This document shows, one piece after another, positions 1 to 11,010 of a stretch of 64,000 bases of DNA (the first letter of the stretch is position 1; the number at the start of each line of letters is the position of its first letter). The position numbers were made by a program, and so were the translations under genes. This DNA is from Micrasema longulum (taxonomy: Eukaryota; Arthropoda; Insecta; Trichoptera; Brachycentridae). Where the stretch lies: contig JAGVSM010000919.1 in NCBI GenBank assembly GCA_022494885.1, forward strand, positions 28,101 to 92,100, given 5' to 3'. The notes beneath the pieces were generated by a model. That model saw nothing but the letters and a program-made list of their open reading frames with translations. It was not told the DNA's origin and ran no database searches.

Positions 1-613
1 TTCAGATACAGTGCGTCTATTTTCAAGGGTAAAAAATTATTTTGTTTGGCAGATTGGCTGTAAGTATTAGGCGTTTTATTTTTTTTATAATCTAGGTATT
101 TAAAAAAAAATTGTTGAACATTTTCAATTCTTTTTATGTTTGTTATGTATTATAATATATGTTAAATTTTCTCTTCTTACCTCACTCTACCCAAACTCAC
201 AAACCTTTTTTTTATCAAAATTATTCCACTGAGCCCGTTATGGTTTTACATAGAATATTTTGGTTTTCAAATCCAGAAATTTCTTTGCCCGAATTCAGAG
301 TTTGTGGTTGACCCCTTTATCCTTCTTGACTCCAGGTAATATGGAAGTATTCCTTTTGGAATTGAGCAGATTAATTTACTTTTGTACACATTGAAACCCT
401 GCAAATATACGATTGCCTCATATCTAAAACCTCGGATTCTTTAAATAATTGGTCGCTGGGGTACCGAAAGGGTTTTTTATAAATTATTTAAATGATAGAT
501 TTTTTAGAGAACTCGAGAGGGCTCCGTATTGATTTCTTAGTGCCTCTCCATCGTATTGTGCCTTTTTTTGTATATTTACTATAGTTTCGGGAAACCATTA
601 AAAAAATAAATTT
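1..613. other. AT-rich stretch, nothing recognised
   Basis: No coding frame, tRNA-like head or window-internal repeat was recognised here. It may hold old unrecognised repeats. Confidence 0.5.
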
Positions 614-620
614 GTCTCTA

Positions 621-774
621 CGCCAGGAGGCCCAATTACAGTGGTGAATTACATCACAGAACACCCAGGCTTGAGAAAAATCACATTATTTTTTAAATGT
701 TCTCACCGGGAATCGAACTCGAAAACTTCCGTGTGTGAGTCAAGCGTCTTGACCACTACACCACGGAGACCGCC
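621..774 (-). mobile_element. tRNA-headed SINE, type S1
   Basis: Read on the minus strand, the right end is a tRNA-like head (GGCGGTCTCCGTGG...) with a recognisable B box (reverse of GGGAATCGAACTC). It is followed by a unique body ending near the left edge in the complement of GGCCTCCTGGCG. The same head and body occur at 52091-52250 (+) and 54499-54640 (-), and in eroded form at 2049-2150. The tRNA acceptor arms do not pair, so this is a SINE and not a tRNA gene. The short open frame across it has no coding value. Confidence 0.75.
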
Positions 775-866
775 AGACTGTTCCGCCTTAGAACAGATTT
801 TCCTCTTGAGGAAAGTTCTTGTTATCTTATTTAATTTTATATTATATTAATTATTATTAATTAATA

Positions 867-915
867 ATATTTTCAAATGTTCTCTTCATCTCTGTTGTAA
901 TATGTTAATATTTTT
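867..915 (-). repeat. R1 terminal fragment
   Basis: About 50 bp matching the outer end of the R1 repeat in reverse (the text around TCTCTGTTGTAATATGTTAA). The same text ends the R1 copy at 3475-3650. Confidence 0.55.
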
Positions 916-1039
916 TTTAAATATAAAACTCTAAACATCAACGGGCAAACACTCTGATTCGCGATTTGGCAGTTATTATTTTTTTTAGTTAGTGGATACG
1001 ACTTTTTCGCTTCTTAAATATTATTTACAATGAGGATTT

Positions 1040-1390
1040 TCAACCGAACGAGAAATCGGATACAACAAATGTTTTCTTGAGCGCGGTAAAAATACGAGCG
1101 TTAAATTTTATGGAACTTGAAATTCTTGAAAATGTTTGAAAAAATTAACTAAAAATATTTTAAGAAACACGCACTACTTTGAACGACCAACCAATCATAT
1201 GAGAGCTGTAAAGGATATCCGGTTTGCTAACCGTAATTAAACTTATTGGAAGAACTTACCGAGAAAAACCTTCGACGTAACAAGCGGAATTATTGCAGAA
1301 ATACAATTCTTTAAAAAATCCTAGCGCTGATAATACGATAAACAGAAATATATATATTTTTTTTTGCTTAGTTTAACAGTCTATTAACAA
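1040..1390 (-). repeat. Dispersed repeat R5
   Basis: The reverse complement aligns by eye along its whole length with 37560-37900. Both share ATCAGCGCTA, TTTTTCTCGGT, AGCAAACCGGA, and the run from TCGTTCAAAG to a lysine-rich AT tract. Divergence is high, so it is old. No coding potential. Other copies are at 14150-14415 (-), 27590-27960 (+) and inside the piggyBac-like element at 37560-37990 (+). Confidence 0.6.
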
Positions 1391-1399
1391 ATAATATAA

Positions 1400-2040
1400 A
1401 AAAGACACTGATTTTCCTTATTCTAAAAATGGCTTTTTTCTTATTTACTCATACTTTCAGACATATTAATTAGTTACAAGAAATACTTTACCGATTTTGT
1501 CAAAAAAGTGTCGACTCAAATCGATGTTTGATTTAATATAAGGATTCTTTTAAAAAAAATCAAAAACTAATGTATTTCCCTATGCACCACTGGATTTCGA
1601 AAAAAAAATGATGATGGTTGTTTGTAACTATAACCCACAAAAAACCTCACTTTGAATCCCCATAAGACGTAAAGCTGAACTATATCAACCCTTACATAAC
1701 ATCCCGGGCGAATATTACAACCCTCCATACATGGCCTTCATGGAGTGGGTGGTTTTCTTACTTTATTCACCTATTTAACTTGAAACTTACTAGCCGTAAC
1801 ACATTTCAGCTTTTCTAGATTATTTTTTCAAGACCTATAATACTTTCCGTCAGCCTTTTCATACTGCGGCAGTTTCTTAAAATAGTTTCGGAGAGTTTTT
1901 AAGGAGAGGGTTTTTATACACTCCTGGGTCTAAGGAATGAAAACTACTCGTATTCTTCAATTTTAAAGACCCTTAAAGTAACGTCTATAAACTTATTTAC
2001 TTTTTTGTATTTGGGATATAGTGTGAAAGTTTGGATTTTC
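1400..2040. other. No feature recognised
   Basis: AT-rich sequence with short homopolymer runs. Nothing could be supported. Confidence 0.4.
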
Positions 2041-2048
2041 GTTTTAAA

Positions 2049-2150
2049 CCACAACAGGCCATAGGACTCAATCATAGTTGTAAATAACAGCACAGGCTTG
2101 AAAAAGCTCATTCAATTATTGTGTTCTCACCAAAAAAGGAAACTGTAGTC
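2049..2150 (-). mobile_element. Eroded SINE, type S1
   Basis: Matches the tail and central body of the S1 copy at 54499-54640 (CCACAACAGGCC, then TTGTAAATAACA, then TTGTGTTCTCACC), but the tRNA-like B box is decayed. Confidence 0.5.
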
Positions 2151-2578
2151 TTTTTCAATTTCAACCATTGATTCATTTTATTAATTGAATACGATTATGT
2201 ACATTACAAAAATATATTCAAGGCATGGATAACACGGGAAAATAATTGCTATACAATTTAAATGCGAAATAATGTCAAAATGAAAATACCCAGTAATTAG
2301 AGTAAAAGGAAGTTATCTTCTCCGAACTTTTTTTCAGTAACACGAAAAATATCGATATCCGAATAGATACGGTTAAGTAAAGACATTGCTCTTTCTACCG
2401 ACATTTATATTGGCAAGCTGGTGATTCCGCAAGCAGAAAGATAAAATAGCTGCCTGTGTCTAAGGTAGTTATTAGGAATATAAAGAAATATACTCCCATT
2501 TTACTTAAATCGATTGTAATACCACGAATAAATTGGATAAAATACATTAGCAAATATGCATTTCGTTATTTCTCCAAA

Positions 2579-2860
2579 CTACTTTAGCAAAGCATGCTTA
2601 GTATGAAATCTGACGGGTACAACCACGGATAGTAGAAGTCTGACGGATACAACCACGGATAGTAGAAGTCTGACGGGTACAACCACGGATAGTAGAAGTC
2701 TGATGGGTACAACCACGGATAGTAGAAGTCTGACGGGTACAACCACGGATAGTAGAAGTCTGACGGGTTCAATCACGGATAGTATCCGCACTCCCTTAAG
2801 TAGAACCATCTCCCATATAACAAAGTTCTTCCAGCCCAGATCAGAGATCCACACTCAAGT
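2579..2860 (-). pseudogene. Non-LTR reverse transcriptase C-terminal fragment with an internal repeat expansion
   Basis: On the minus strand the frame reads ...FYLRECGYYP, then a 10-residue repeat, then ...SDFILSMLC, stop, SSLEK. It matches the frames at 25215-25585 (+), with MRECGYYPWLYPT and LQGMLGYNSLKTRR, and at 16061-16595 (-), with YNSLKTKRDVYQTT. Those are C-terminal regions of Jockey/CR1-type RT proteins, downstream of the palm domain. The fragment has stops, lacks the RT core and cannot be functional. Its peculiarity is the 30-bp minisatellite at 2611-2784 that expands codons of this protein in frame. Confidence 0.65.
2611..2784 (-). repeat. 30-bp minisatellite, about 5.8 units
   Basis: Unit: TGACGGGTACAACCACGGAT followed by AGTAGAAGTC. 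Units start at 2611, 2641, 2671, 2701, 2731 and 2761 with only one or two substitutions each; the last is incomplete. Because the period is ten codons, all units stay in frame; on the minus strand they encode PSDFYYPWLY repeated. This decapeptide is a duplicated piece of the host RT fragment. Confidence 0.95.
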
Positions 2861-2927
2861 CTGCTTCGCACTAATGTCGTCTTTCATGTGCAAGTCAAGT
2901 ATCTTACCCAAACATTATATTTCTACA

Positions 2928-3462
2928 ATGTTTGAGTATGCCAAATGCTTGCAGACTGGCTGGATTTCCTCCCTAAGGAGTTATTCATATTTGAATTTAT
3001 TTCAACAGAGGGGGAAAACATTTTTTAAAAAGGAAATATGGAAGTCTAGGCATTTACAGGGCTTATGACCTGTCATTGGCTGGTTTAAGTGGCCACTTTA
3101 CGCCCTGTCTAACATTCACCATTCTACCCATATTTGAACATCCACGTTTCCTCAACTCTTCCATCTGTTGACTTTTGTGAAGTAAAAGAGCTGAAACCTT
3201 TATTTATGAGGGTGAGATTCATCTAATTGAATTATTTCGCCTACATACTGGGCAACGTCTGAAAAAATTTTTTTTTTCAACTATTTAATTTATCAACAAT
3301 ATTTTGAGTTTGTCCAAATTTTTGTAGACAAGGACTGGATTCAACTCCCTGGGGAGCTGTTTATATATTAACATATTACAACAGAGATGAAGAACATTTA
3401 AGAGAAGGTAATATAGAATTCCAGGCATCTACTTATGACCTGTCAATGGATGGTTTAAGTGG
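2928..3462 (+). repeat. R1 fold-back repeat, about 1.4 tandem units
   Basis: The first unit runs from TTTGAGTATGCCAAATGC through CAACAGAGGG, GTCTAGGCATTTACAGGGC, CTGTCATTGGCTGGTTTAAG and CATCTGTTGACTTTTGTGAA to about 3302. There TTTTGAGTTTGTCCAAAT restarts the unit for a further 160 bp. Unit length is about 374 bp. There is no coding capacity. It abuts an inverted copy at 3475-3650. Confidence 0.8.
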
Positions 3463-3474
3463 CGTGAAGCAATG

Positions 3475-3650
3475 AAGGAATATAGATGTTCAAATAAAGG
3501 CAGAATGGTGAATGTTACACAGTGTGTAAAGTGGCCACTTAAACCAGCCATTGACAGGTCACAAGCCCTGTAGATGCCTGGACTTCTATATTAACTTCTC
3601 TTAAATGTTCTTTATCTCTGTTGTAATATGTTAATATTAGTATGTTATAA
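3475..3650 (-). repeat. R1 repeat, inverted copy
   Basis: Reverse complement of the R1 core: CACACTGTGTAA, AAGTGGCCACTTAAACCAGC, ACAGGTCA and AGATGCCTGGACTTC match 3350-3462 read the other way. The two copies form a large imperfect hairpin with about 12 bp between arms. Confidence 0.8.
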
Positions 3651-4184
3651 TAAAAATTATCCTAATAATGTAACTGAGAAACATTTTACAAATATATTTC
3701 TACCGACATATTAAAACCATTGTTTAAATTCTATAATGTGTTTTGTTTTTATGAGAAAAATAAAATTAAATAAATCTTTACATGTATTTTTTAGTTTGGA
3801 TAGTTTATAAAACCAAGTTTTCATTAAAATCCCGTCAATAGCTGTAAATTACCTTAATTTATCAAGTTATTAAAACAGCGTAATGTTATAAAAAAACATG
3901 TTTTTTGCAAAACAGACAAATATGAACCGTAATGTTGTGTAAGTTGGCCAAGGATACTAAACGGAAAAGAAAGGATAAAGAGGGGAAATGTGATCATTAA
4001 GGTGATTGTGCGGAAAGTCGTTATTTGATTGTGTGAGAAATGGGGATATAAGGAGAGAATGGAAGGGCTACATGAGCGAATCTGTGCGAGATAAATTGAA
4101 ATATTATTTCATTATTTTTACATTAGAATCCTAATAAATTAACTTTTGGAGAAAGTTAAATGAAAGTCTAGTATAAACAGAGCG
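3651..4184. other. No feature recognised
   Basis: AT-rich. No frame, tRNA-like head or repeat match was found. Confidence 0.4.
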
Positions 4185-4752
4185 TATAACCAGTTTTTAA
4201 CTCTTAAAAAATTATGATTAATAATATCTTTGCTCACCGTGGTGTAACATCGTGTTACTACAAGCAAAAGACAGAATATTCTTAAGTTTAGATATTTCAA
4301 AACAAAAAATACGAAAACGAACTGTTTAATAATTCATTTTCAATCATTTATAAAAATAAACATATAATTACGCCGTGTAACAGCAGAATTAAAAATCATA
4401 AATACGCCGGTTATCTTACATACGTACGTCCTCCATCATTGTCAATAACCGACTGAATCTGTTTTATATAAACATTATCCAGCGTCTCAGTTTCTTTGTT
4501 ACGAGTTATATCTTCGTGCTCTCTTTTACACATATTTATTGCTGTATTTAGAGTCACGTTCATTCTCCGCGTAGCAAGGACTTTTTAAATTAAAATCCAT
4601 TATAGTTATACAAACTTTACTTTCCAAATTAACTTTGAAAATGTCCATTTTAAGATTTCTAAAAATACAAATTTCTTTCAAAAACTATTTTAAAAAGTCT
4701 TGCATCGTATGTAGACTAGTGTGGCATCACAGACACATAAGAGCTAACTTAT
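4185..4752 (+). repeat. Dispersed repeat R4
   Basis: About 560 bp collinear with 14740-15325 (+) and, in reverse, with 19350-19812. Shared landmarks are TAACATCGTGTTAC, AAATAAACATATAATT, AATCATAAATACGCCG, CGACTGAATCTGTTTTA and GACTAGTGTG-CATCACAG. A short inverted repeat, GTAACA-TCG-TGTTAC, near its left end is kept in all three copies. No coding frame; family unknown, possibly a non-autonomous DNA element. Confidence 0.75.
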
Positions 4753-4761
4753 TAACTTAAG

Positions 4762-4855
4762 TGATTTCTTCACATTGTGTGCAAGATTTGCCCTTTTATC
4801 CATCAATTTACATCCACATTTCTTAAATTCTTCCATCTATTGGTCAAAATGAAAT
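4762..4855 (+). repeat. R1 fragment (decayed)
   Basis: Short match to the R1 segment before CTCTTCCATCTGTTGACTTT, here TTCTTCCATCTATTGGTC. Confidence 0.4.
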
Positions 4856-4859
4856 AAAA

Positions 4860-6340
4860 ATTAAACTAAACCAAGAAGTTTTCTTGATAACTTTATTTAT
4901 AATTTCATCTAACTGATTACCTTTAGAGTTTTATCAAGAAATGTCAACAAAAATGTAAATATATTTAATAATAGTTTGTCATCGGGTGCGCAGACATTAA
5001 ATTTAATAAAGATTCAAATAAAAAGTACAGACATATAAAATTATTTTATTTTTGATATTTTATAAAAACAATAAATAGTATCAAAAAGAAAATAAAAATT
5101 CAATTTAACCACATAAAATGGTAAAAAGATTTTTTTTTCAGTATTAAAAGAGACTAAAAAATTCAATTAAAGTAAAGATAAGCATATTTTTTATTGTATT
5201 TGAAATTTTAAATAGAAAAAAAATAGTGCTCATAAATACCACCATAATAAGATGAAAAATAAAAATAAAACAAAATAAACCAAAAATGGTAAGGTCTTAA
5301 ATATGTAAATAAAAAAGGAAGGTATGAAAAGAAAATTACAATAACACAAATAAATTAAAAGGCCGCTTTAAATTCAAATCACAAAAATATTTGAAAAATA
5401 ATTAACTTACTTGCTGTCATTACTATAATATTGAGGCTTTTAAAGAAGCACAAAAATTACACTACCATCTCTTCTACGCAAAACTGATCACCAGGAGTAA
5501 TTTTTTTGAACCGGCTACTTCAAAACGACCGAAACTACTAAAAAAATTCAAAATATGTACCGACGGTGATAAGTTACCTCAAGTACATTCTCATATAAGA
5601 GATGTATAAGTTATTTTTCACCTGGACAAATGTATACCGTCTGACTTTAATTTATTGATCTAGACGTAAAAATAATAAATTGTTTAATAATAAATTTTGT
5701 AATTACAACAATAATTGCATATTTTTATTAATATTTAAACCATTTTCCTCCTAGTTTTATGTTATCTAACCATCCACTTTAGCCATCTAACCGTCCGTCT
5801 GTGCTGGAAATACGACGGCGAACTTTAAACTCAGCACATACAGTTTTGTGCTGGCCATTCAATCCCCCAGAGTCAACATTCAACATTTACACAGCACTAA
5901 TATCAACCCTGGCGGAAATAGTTAGACCAAAGACAAAAAAACAAATAGGGTTTATTATGCCCTCCAAAATGTTTAAAAAATATTGAGGTCAAAGGTCCAA
6001 ATTTTTTTTTAAAGGGGTTGCATTTTATACGAACCTTCACGCTGTTGTAGATAAGTGTGTGTGAAGCATAGTGGCATAAAAAGCCTACCATATATGTATA
6101 TTTTAAATTCTGGAACCGTGGTAAATATTAATTACCAGATATATAGTTTATTTATTTATATTTATAGATACGCTCAATGGGTATTTTTAAGGACATATTT
6201 ATACATAGAAAATTATTACAAAGGAAAGTAGAAAGACACAACGGTATATAGTAGACTCGGTGGGAGTGGAAGCGGCAGAGATGTGTTTATAATAAAATAA
6301 AAGTAAATATGTTTAATATTTAAGCTAAAAAGTTAATATG
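4860..6340. other. AT-rich stretch, no gene
   Basis: Very AT-rich with long A and T runs. Apart from the short R8 repeat at 5567-5648 nothing was recognised. The two overlapping short open frames near 5800-6090 lie on opposite strands and show no protein-like composition. Confidence 0.4.
5567..5648 (+). repeat. Short repeat R8, uninterrupted copy
   Basis: Runs from GACGGTGATAAGTTACC to CAAATGTATACCGTC, with CATTCTCATATAAGA inside. The same two halves appear at 27948-28000 and 28918-28968, separated by about 900 bp, which suggests this is the empty form of that locus type. Termini are GACGGT and ACCGTC. Confidence 0.5.
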
Positions 6341-6344
6341 ATAT

Positions 6345-6985
6345 ATATAAGAGCTAGATTACAACACGTATTGCAGCTACAGAGCGCATGGACAGTAAGA
6401 AGTCTAGCCCCTATTTGAGTTTTTTATTTATATTTTTATTTGACAATGAAGTGAGGAGTTTAACTGAAATTTTGAAAAACAAATTAATTATTGTACTACC
6501 ACGTATGAGTATTCTATCCTCTTGAATCGAAATATAATATACAACATTATTTATATGCCTTTAATTTATGCACCAATTTAAATACACCGTTGGGTGTACC
6601 ACGTGACACAAATTTATTCTGTCGTTCCTCAAGCCTCCCTTTCTCCATCCTGTATTCCGAACCACCCCCTTCAACCCCCCCCATAGAGCCTTATCTGCCC
6701 TGAGTTATGTCCTAACGTGTAGGCCACTTCCTGTGCACTCGCGATAGTCGAGCCTACTACATAGAGCCTTAAAACGAATACCTTTTCTTAAATAATTGAA
6801 TCGTTACGTTACTTTTACTTTAAAGGCGCTGTACGATAAATATATTTACACGTCTTGCAGGTACAGAGCGCATAGGTGATAGGGATTGTAGATTCCCGTT
6901 TACAATAATGTTTAATTTTAATGATGTATATGAGCTTCAACATTTCGTTCAGTTACAGAGTGCATAAATGGTAGGAAAGCGATCC
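6345..6985 (+). repeat. R6 motif copies (three)
   Basis: Three diverged copies of ACACGTCTTGCAGCTACAGA followed by GCGCAT lie at about 6373, 6850 and 6938. A fourth is at about 33243. Flanking similarity is weak, so the unit length is uncertain. Between the copies, 6590-6780 holds a C-rich patch of unknown nature. Confidence 0.4.
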
Positions 6986-7054
6986 CTCTTTTGCATTTTA
7001 AAATAAAATATATGAAATATGATTGAGTCATAATAATTTTTGAATATTTTCAAA

Positions 7055-7475
7055 TATACTTAGACAAGCTGGATTAAATGGACAGGGCGTTATTTAGATC
7101 TAAATTTGTTGCAACAGAGAGAAAAAACATTTTTGAGAAAGAATTATGAATATCTAGGCATTTACAAGGTCTATAACCTGTCATTGAATGTTTTTTTTTT
7201 TTTTTTTTTAAGTTATATTTGCGTTTTTATGATTTACCCAAATATTTAACTTTGAAGGTCATTTCAACGAGTTGCAAATAACTCACTATTAGAAAATGGG
7301 AATCAAGTTGGGGACGAGTGGGATTTGAACCACGAACGTTTGAGCCGCGAGTCCAATACACTAGCCACGGCAGCACAACCCCATTTTAAGTTTAAGTGGC
7401 TACTTTACACCCTGTGTAAAATTCACCATTCTGCCTATATTTAAACATGTACATTTCCTCAACTTACTAAATGGC
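7055..7475 (+). repeat. R1 repeat split by a SINE
   Basis: Left part (GATCTAAATTTGTTGCAACA ... CTGTCATTGAATG) and right part (TTTAAGTGGCTACTTTACAC ... CATTTCCTCAACT) are contiguous R1 sequence interrupted by the S2 SINE at 7200-7384. The R1 copy is therefore older than the SINE. Confidence 0.75.
7200..7384 (-). mobile_element. tRNA-headed SINE, type S2
   Basis: On the minus strand a tRNA-like head (GGTTGTGCTGCCGTGGCTAG, B box reverse of GGGATTTGAACC) is followed by the S2 body (ATTCCCATTTTCTAATAGTG, GTTATTTGCAACTCGTTG) and ends in a poly-T run on the plus strand. Other copies are at 28151-28345, 42940-43130 and 50093-50276. It sits inside an R1 repeat. Confidence 0.8.
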
Positions 7476-7954
7476 TTCATTGATGTACAATCGTTACTGG
7501 AACATGTGACATTTAATGTTCCGATCCGCCGGCCGCTTCGATGAAGTGTTGATAAGATGGTTTTTTAAACGTTGATGTTTGTGCAGGTTGACTTAGGTTG
7601 TTGAAAACAATGCCTTTGTGGCGTAACATTATTAAAACATTTCTGTGCAAAAACTGCCTAAATGTGCGAGTTGAGCCTAGCTTTGCGTGTTTAGCATTTC
7701 ATTCGTCACTTAGTTTATTTAACCAATTGCTTGCTCTATATTAACCATGTACGAGTACGATACTACCTCTCGTGTGAGTTCTTTATTATCACCGATGGGA
7801 TTTCGCATAGATCTTCACCCTGGCTTCTGCATCGCGCCTACAGCTGTTGTCTCTAAAAGTTGAAAAAGAGGCCATGCATCAACAGATGAGGGACATCTTC
7901 AGGAGTTCATCATCATTCATCATCATCGTTGCATGGGTAGCTGTCAGAGTTGGG
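7476..7954. other. No gene recognised
   Basis: Contains a slightly GC-richer patch (CCGATCCGCCGGCCGCTTCG near 7520) and a CATCAT run near 7910. No match to any other part of the window was seen. Confidence 0.4.
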
Positions 7955-8100
7955 AATTACTATATAAACCCTACGGTGACGGTGAAACTGGAGCTCCATT
8001 TTAGTATTTGCGTGTTGGTGTAGTGAGTGTCCTGACAAAGAGACGGGTACGTCTCGTAACCGGTTGACTAAAAAGTCGGTAACTGGTTATATATTAATAT
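7955..8100 (+). repeat. HHR-B repeat, single copy
   Basis: Matches the reverse of 50793-50950: CTACGGTGACGGTGAAA, TTTTAGTATTTGCGTGTTGG, GTGAGTGTCCTGA, then a stem II hairpin and GTCGGTAACTGGTT. A hammerhead-like fold occupies 8027-8070. No coding frame. Confidence 0.65.
8027..8070 (+). ncRNA. Hammerhead ribozyme-like motif (decayed core)
   Basis: Seen directly: GTGTC (8027-8031), CTGACAA (8032-8038; consensus CUGANGA), a perfect hairpin GAGACG-GGTA-CGTCTC (8040-8055), GTAA where GAAA is expected, then ACCGGT and GTT followed by GAC, which can pair with GTC of the first strand. Two core changes (G8 to A, and GAAA to GTAA) predict loss of cleavage. Sister copies keep the core better. Confidence 0.5.
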
Positions 8101-8149
8101 TTACAGTATGTTTACTTATTTATTTCTTTATTCAACTTTTTGTACATAA

Positions 8150-8608
8150 TGTTATTTGTACATTGGCGGGCTTTTTGCCAAATGGCAATTTCTTCCAACC
8201 AACCAATCCAATAAAAGTTTTATTTTTTTAATTTAAGTTACAGAACATATTCAAAAGATTAAAAAGTTAAAAATATATAAAAATAGAAATAAACGTATTT
8301 GTTTATAAATTACCTTAAATCAAAACTATTACTCAATGGGAAAAAGGAAAAAAGAGGAAAGAGGAAAAAGGAAAGGAGGAGAGATTAAGGAAGAGAAAGG
8401 AGATGTTTCTTCAGACGTGATTTAAACAAAGATAATGTAGTAACATCTTTGATGGTGGATGGGAGATGATTCCACAGTCGAGCCGCATGGACACTATATG
8501 AGTTAGAAAAGAAAGAGGAATTGTGTATGGGTATTAAGAGAATGCCTTGAGAATGAGAACGAAGAGGTAAACCATGAACTGATAAGCGTTGAAATTTTTC
8601 ACACAGGT
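8150..8608 (-). pseudogene. CR1-like RT C-terminus and 3' end, family CRC
   Basis: The minus-strand frame ends ...SVHAARLWNHLPSTIKDV, TLSLFKSRLKKHL, a classic C-terminal signature of CR1/L2-type RT proteins (aromatic W-N-LP, then F-K-LK-H). It is followed by a 3' tail (TTGGTTGGAAGAAATTGCC) also found at 24890-24940 and 43290-43340. It starts abruptly at the RTE fragment, so it is 5' truncated. The RT palm domain is absent. Confidence 0.7.
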
Positions 8609-9218
8609 ATACAGGAGCGTTTACTAGGGGTAGAATGACTGAAAAATATATTGAAAGGAGGGTGAGTGCTGGAAACAGAGTAAACGGAGCACTTAAATCA
8701 ACCATGGCAAATAAATGTTTGTCGCAATAGGCAAAATTAGCAGTTCACAACGGAGTCCTCGTCCCGACCCTGATATATAGGAGCAAAGTATAGACTTGGA
8801 AAAACAGGGATAAAAGTAGGTTAAATGCTGTCGAAATGCGATCTCTCAGGCAAATGTGTGGTAAAACTATGTACGATAGATGCACAAATGTTGAAATTCG
8901 TACCTTATGTAAGGCTGAGACAAGCATTATCGACAAAATCAAGAAAGGAGCTCTGCGCTGCTTTGGACATGTAGAACGAATGAACAGCGAAAGAACGGCT
9001 TAGAATATTTACAATGCGAATGTTGATGGATGCAGAAATAGAGGTAGACCGAGAAAGACATGGCATGACCAAATCCAACAAATACTTGAAGATGGACATG
9101 TCAAAAGTCGGAATAATCGGGGCGCGTGCATGATAAGATGTATAAATGTAGAAGAAGCGAGATCTGTATGCAAAGATAGAGTGATGTGGCGTTCTATCCT
9201 CTCTTGTTGTTGTTGTTG
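8609..9218 (+). pseudogene. RTE-clade RT C-terminal fragment
   Basis: Plus-strand translation with stops: TRGRMTEKYIERRVSAGNRV, AVEMRSLRQMCG, CFGHVERMNSERTA, GRPRKTWHDQIQQILEDG. This matches 20855-21830 (-) and 52800-53173 (+). These are hallmarks of the region after the RT domain in arthropod RTE elements. In-frame stops (for example after CLSQ and ERTA) make it dead. It ends in (TTG)5 at 9204-9218. Confidence 0.85.
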
Positions 9219-9224
9219 TACTAA

Positions 9225-10370
9225 CATTAGTTGAAAATTTTGACCACAGATTTAATACTTTAAATGTAAATAATATTAAAATTATTGTTTGCCAGAAATA
9301 AAACGCTGAATTCCATTCGAAAAATAATGTCAACCCAATTTGCTATGCAAAAACAGTGACGTATAATGTATCTCAAATATTGATATTTCTACAATAACAA
9401 AGAAACGAAAAAAGTTTTCCACTACTCTCTGTTTCACCCATTACGAGAGTAAATATTGAAGTAATAAATATCACATTACATCTGTAGGTTGTATATTTCC
9501 ACTGTATAAACAGACTACCCCAATCTACATTTTCTCCTCTTTACAGGATGTCGCACCTTTATGACAAAAACGACTTAACTCAAAAAAAGCTTAAAAGAGT
9601 TAAGATCATGAAACGACTTCAATGAACATTATCCTTCTTTCTGCATTTAAAAAACGCAACGTTCGGGTGGGAATAGGACAAAACCGCTACATCAGTCTCT
9701 TTATTACTCAGATAATTTAGGTTCCGTGTCAGTACAGAAGCGACGCAATAAATGTTGTGTTTACATTTCTGTGTGAAGGACGTAACCCAGACAAACATAT
9801 AGTGATCGAAAGCTGGTTGAGTCGATTTTATTCCGATACAAATGGAACGTTTCCTTTTTTTTATATTGAAATGACCAATTTAGCTTTATGATTGTTTCGT
9901 TCCAACTTACCGATAATTTTAAAGACTTATTTAAGTTAATTTCATTTTATTATTTACATTTGGATAATCTTGGTGACTTATTAACGTATATGTCATTTTG
10001 TGAATAAATTAAAAACATGTGTTTGGTGACCTGATCTGACCGTATAAAAATTGTCTTAGCCTAATTTTTAAAGCGCTTTTGTTTTTTTTTTTTCAATCAA
10101 ATAATGACTCATTAAATAAATGTCTTATTTAAACTTAAAATAATTACGCTTTTTTTCATAGATTCATAGCTTAAAAACCTTCGGTATAATTTTAAACTCA
10201 AAATGCAATGCTTACTTCAAAAAATACGAAACAATCGACGAAAGAATACGAAAGTGTCACAATTTACATTTTTCTTTTGTTATTTCCCAAAAAGTTGTTT
10301 TTTTAGTGGAGTCGTTTTGTACGTAAGTCAAATAAAGATAAATGTCGTGACAAATCCAACTCTCTTATAG
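9225..10370. other. No feature recognised
   Basis: No coding frame, SINE head or internal repeat was found. Confidence 0.4.
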
Positions 10371-10384
10371 AAATAACAAATCAT

Positions 10385-10460
10385 TACAAATCACTCATCC
10401 ACAAATGGTGGTGCATAGGGCACTGCATTGCAGAAGCATATGCAGTATTGCAGTTGATTT
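10385..10460 (+). repeat. Short repeat R7
   Basis: GGTGCATAGGGCACTGCATT and flanks resemble 28015-28060 (+) and 33590-33660 (-). Probably a SINE or 3' tail fragment; type unknown. Confidence 0.4.
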
Positions 10461-10789
10461 ACCTTTGTCGGCTGGAACGAGAAGGAATTTATTTTCACAT
10501 ATTTCTATATTTTATCTTTTAATTCTACAGATCTAACACATACAGTGCCAATGTACTAAATATATAGTTTATTAGTATTATTGTTTGGCTTGATAAATAT
10601 GTTTACATTCCACTTTTTGAAATTGTCTTTTTGATAAATGTAAATCTTATAAGTCAACTTAGATTATAAGTAAAAGATAGTTTAAGTATATTATTCTGTA
10701 AAAGTATGTTATAAATAAAAAATAAAAATAAAAATAACCATGCATAGTAGAAAGGTAAGGTGTCTCAATATTTATGTAAATATATTACA

Positions 10790-11010
10790 AAAGAAATGTA
10801 CTATATTTTAAAGAAGGAAATATAGAAGTTGAGGTATTTACAGGGTTTATGATCTATTATTGGTTAGTTTAAGTAGCCACTTTACACACTGTGAAACATT
10901 CACCATTCTTCCTGTCTTTGAACATATATATTCCTTCGATTTATCCATCTGTTTATATTTCTTTTGAAGTTAAAGAGCGGAAACCTTTATTGACGTTGTT
11001 TAAATTCATC
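10790..11010 (+). repeat. R1 repeat
   Basis: Collinear with 3010-3230: AAGGAAATATAGAAGTTGAG, TTTACAGGGTTTATGATC, AGTAGCCACTTTACACACTG, CATTCACCATTCTTCC and GAAACCTTTATTGA. An inverted R1 copy lies at 13158-13330, on the other side of the RT element. Confidence 0.7.

Noticed and set aside
641..850. 69-codon open frame
   Set aside because: It runs across a SINE in antisense and its residues are translated tRNA head and body.
2611..2784. CRISPR array
   Set aside because: Units are contiguous 30-bp repeats without spacers, in eukaryotic DNA.
2703..3068. 121-codon plus-strand frame
   Set aside because: It begins in the 30-bp minisatellite and ends in R1. The true relic frame is on the other strand.
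8385..9333. Several minus-strand frames over 8.7-9.3 kb
   Set aside because: They overlap the RTE fragment in antisense. Only the 8385-8608 part encodes a recognisable RT C-terminus.
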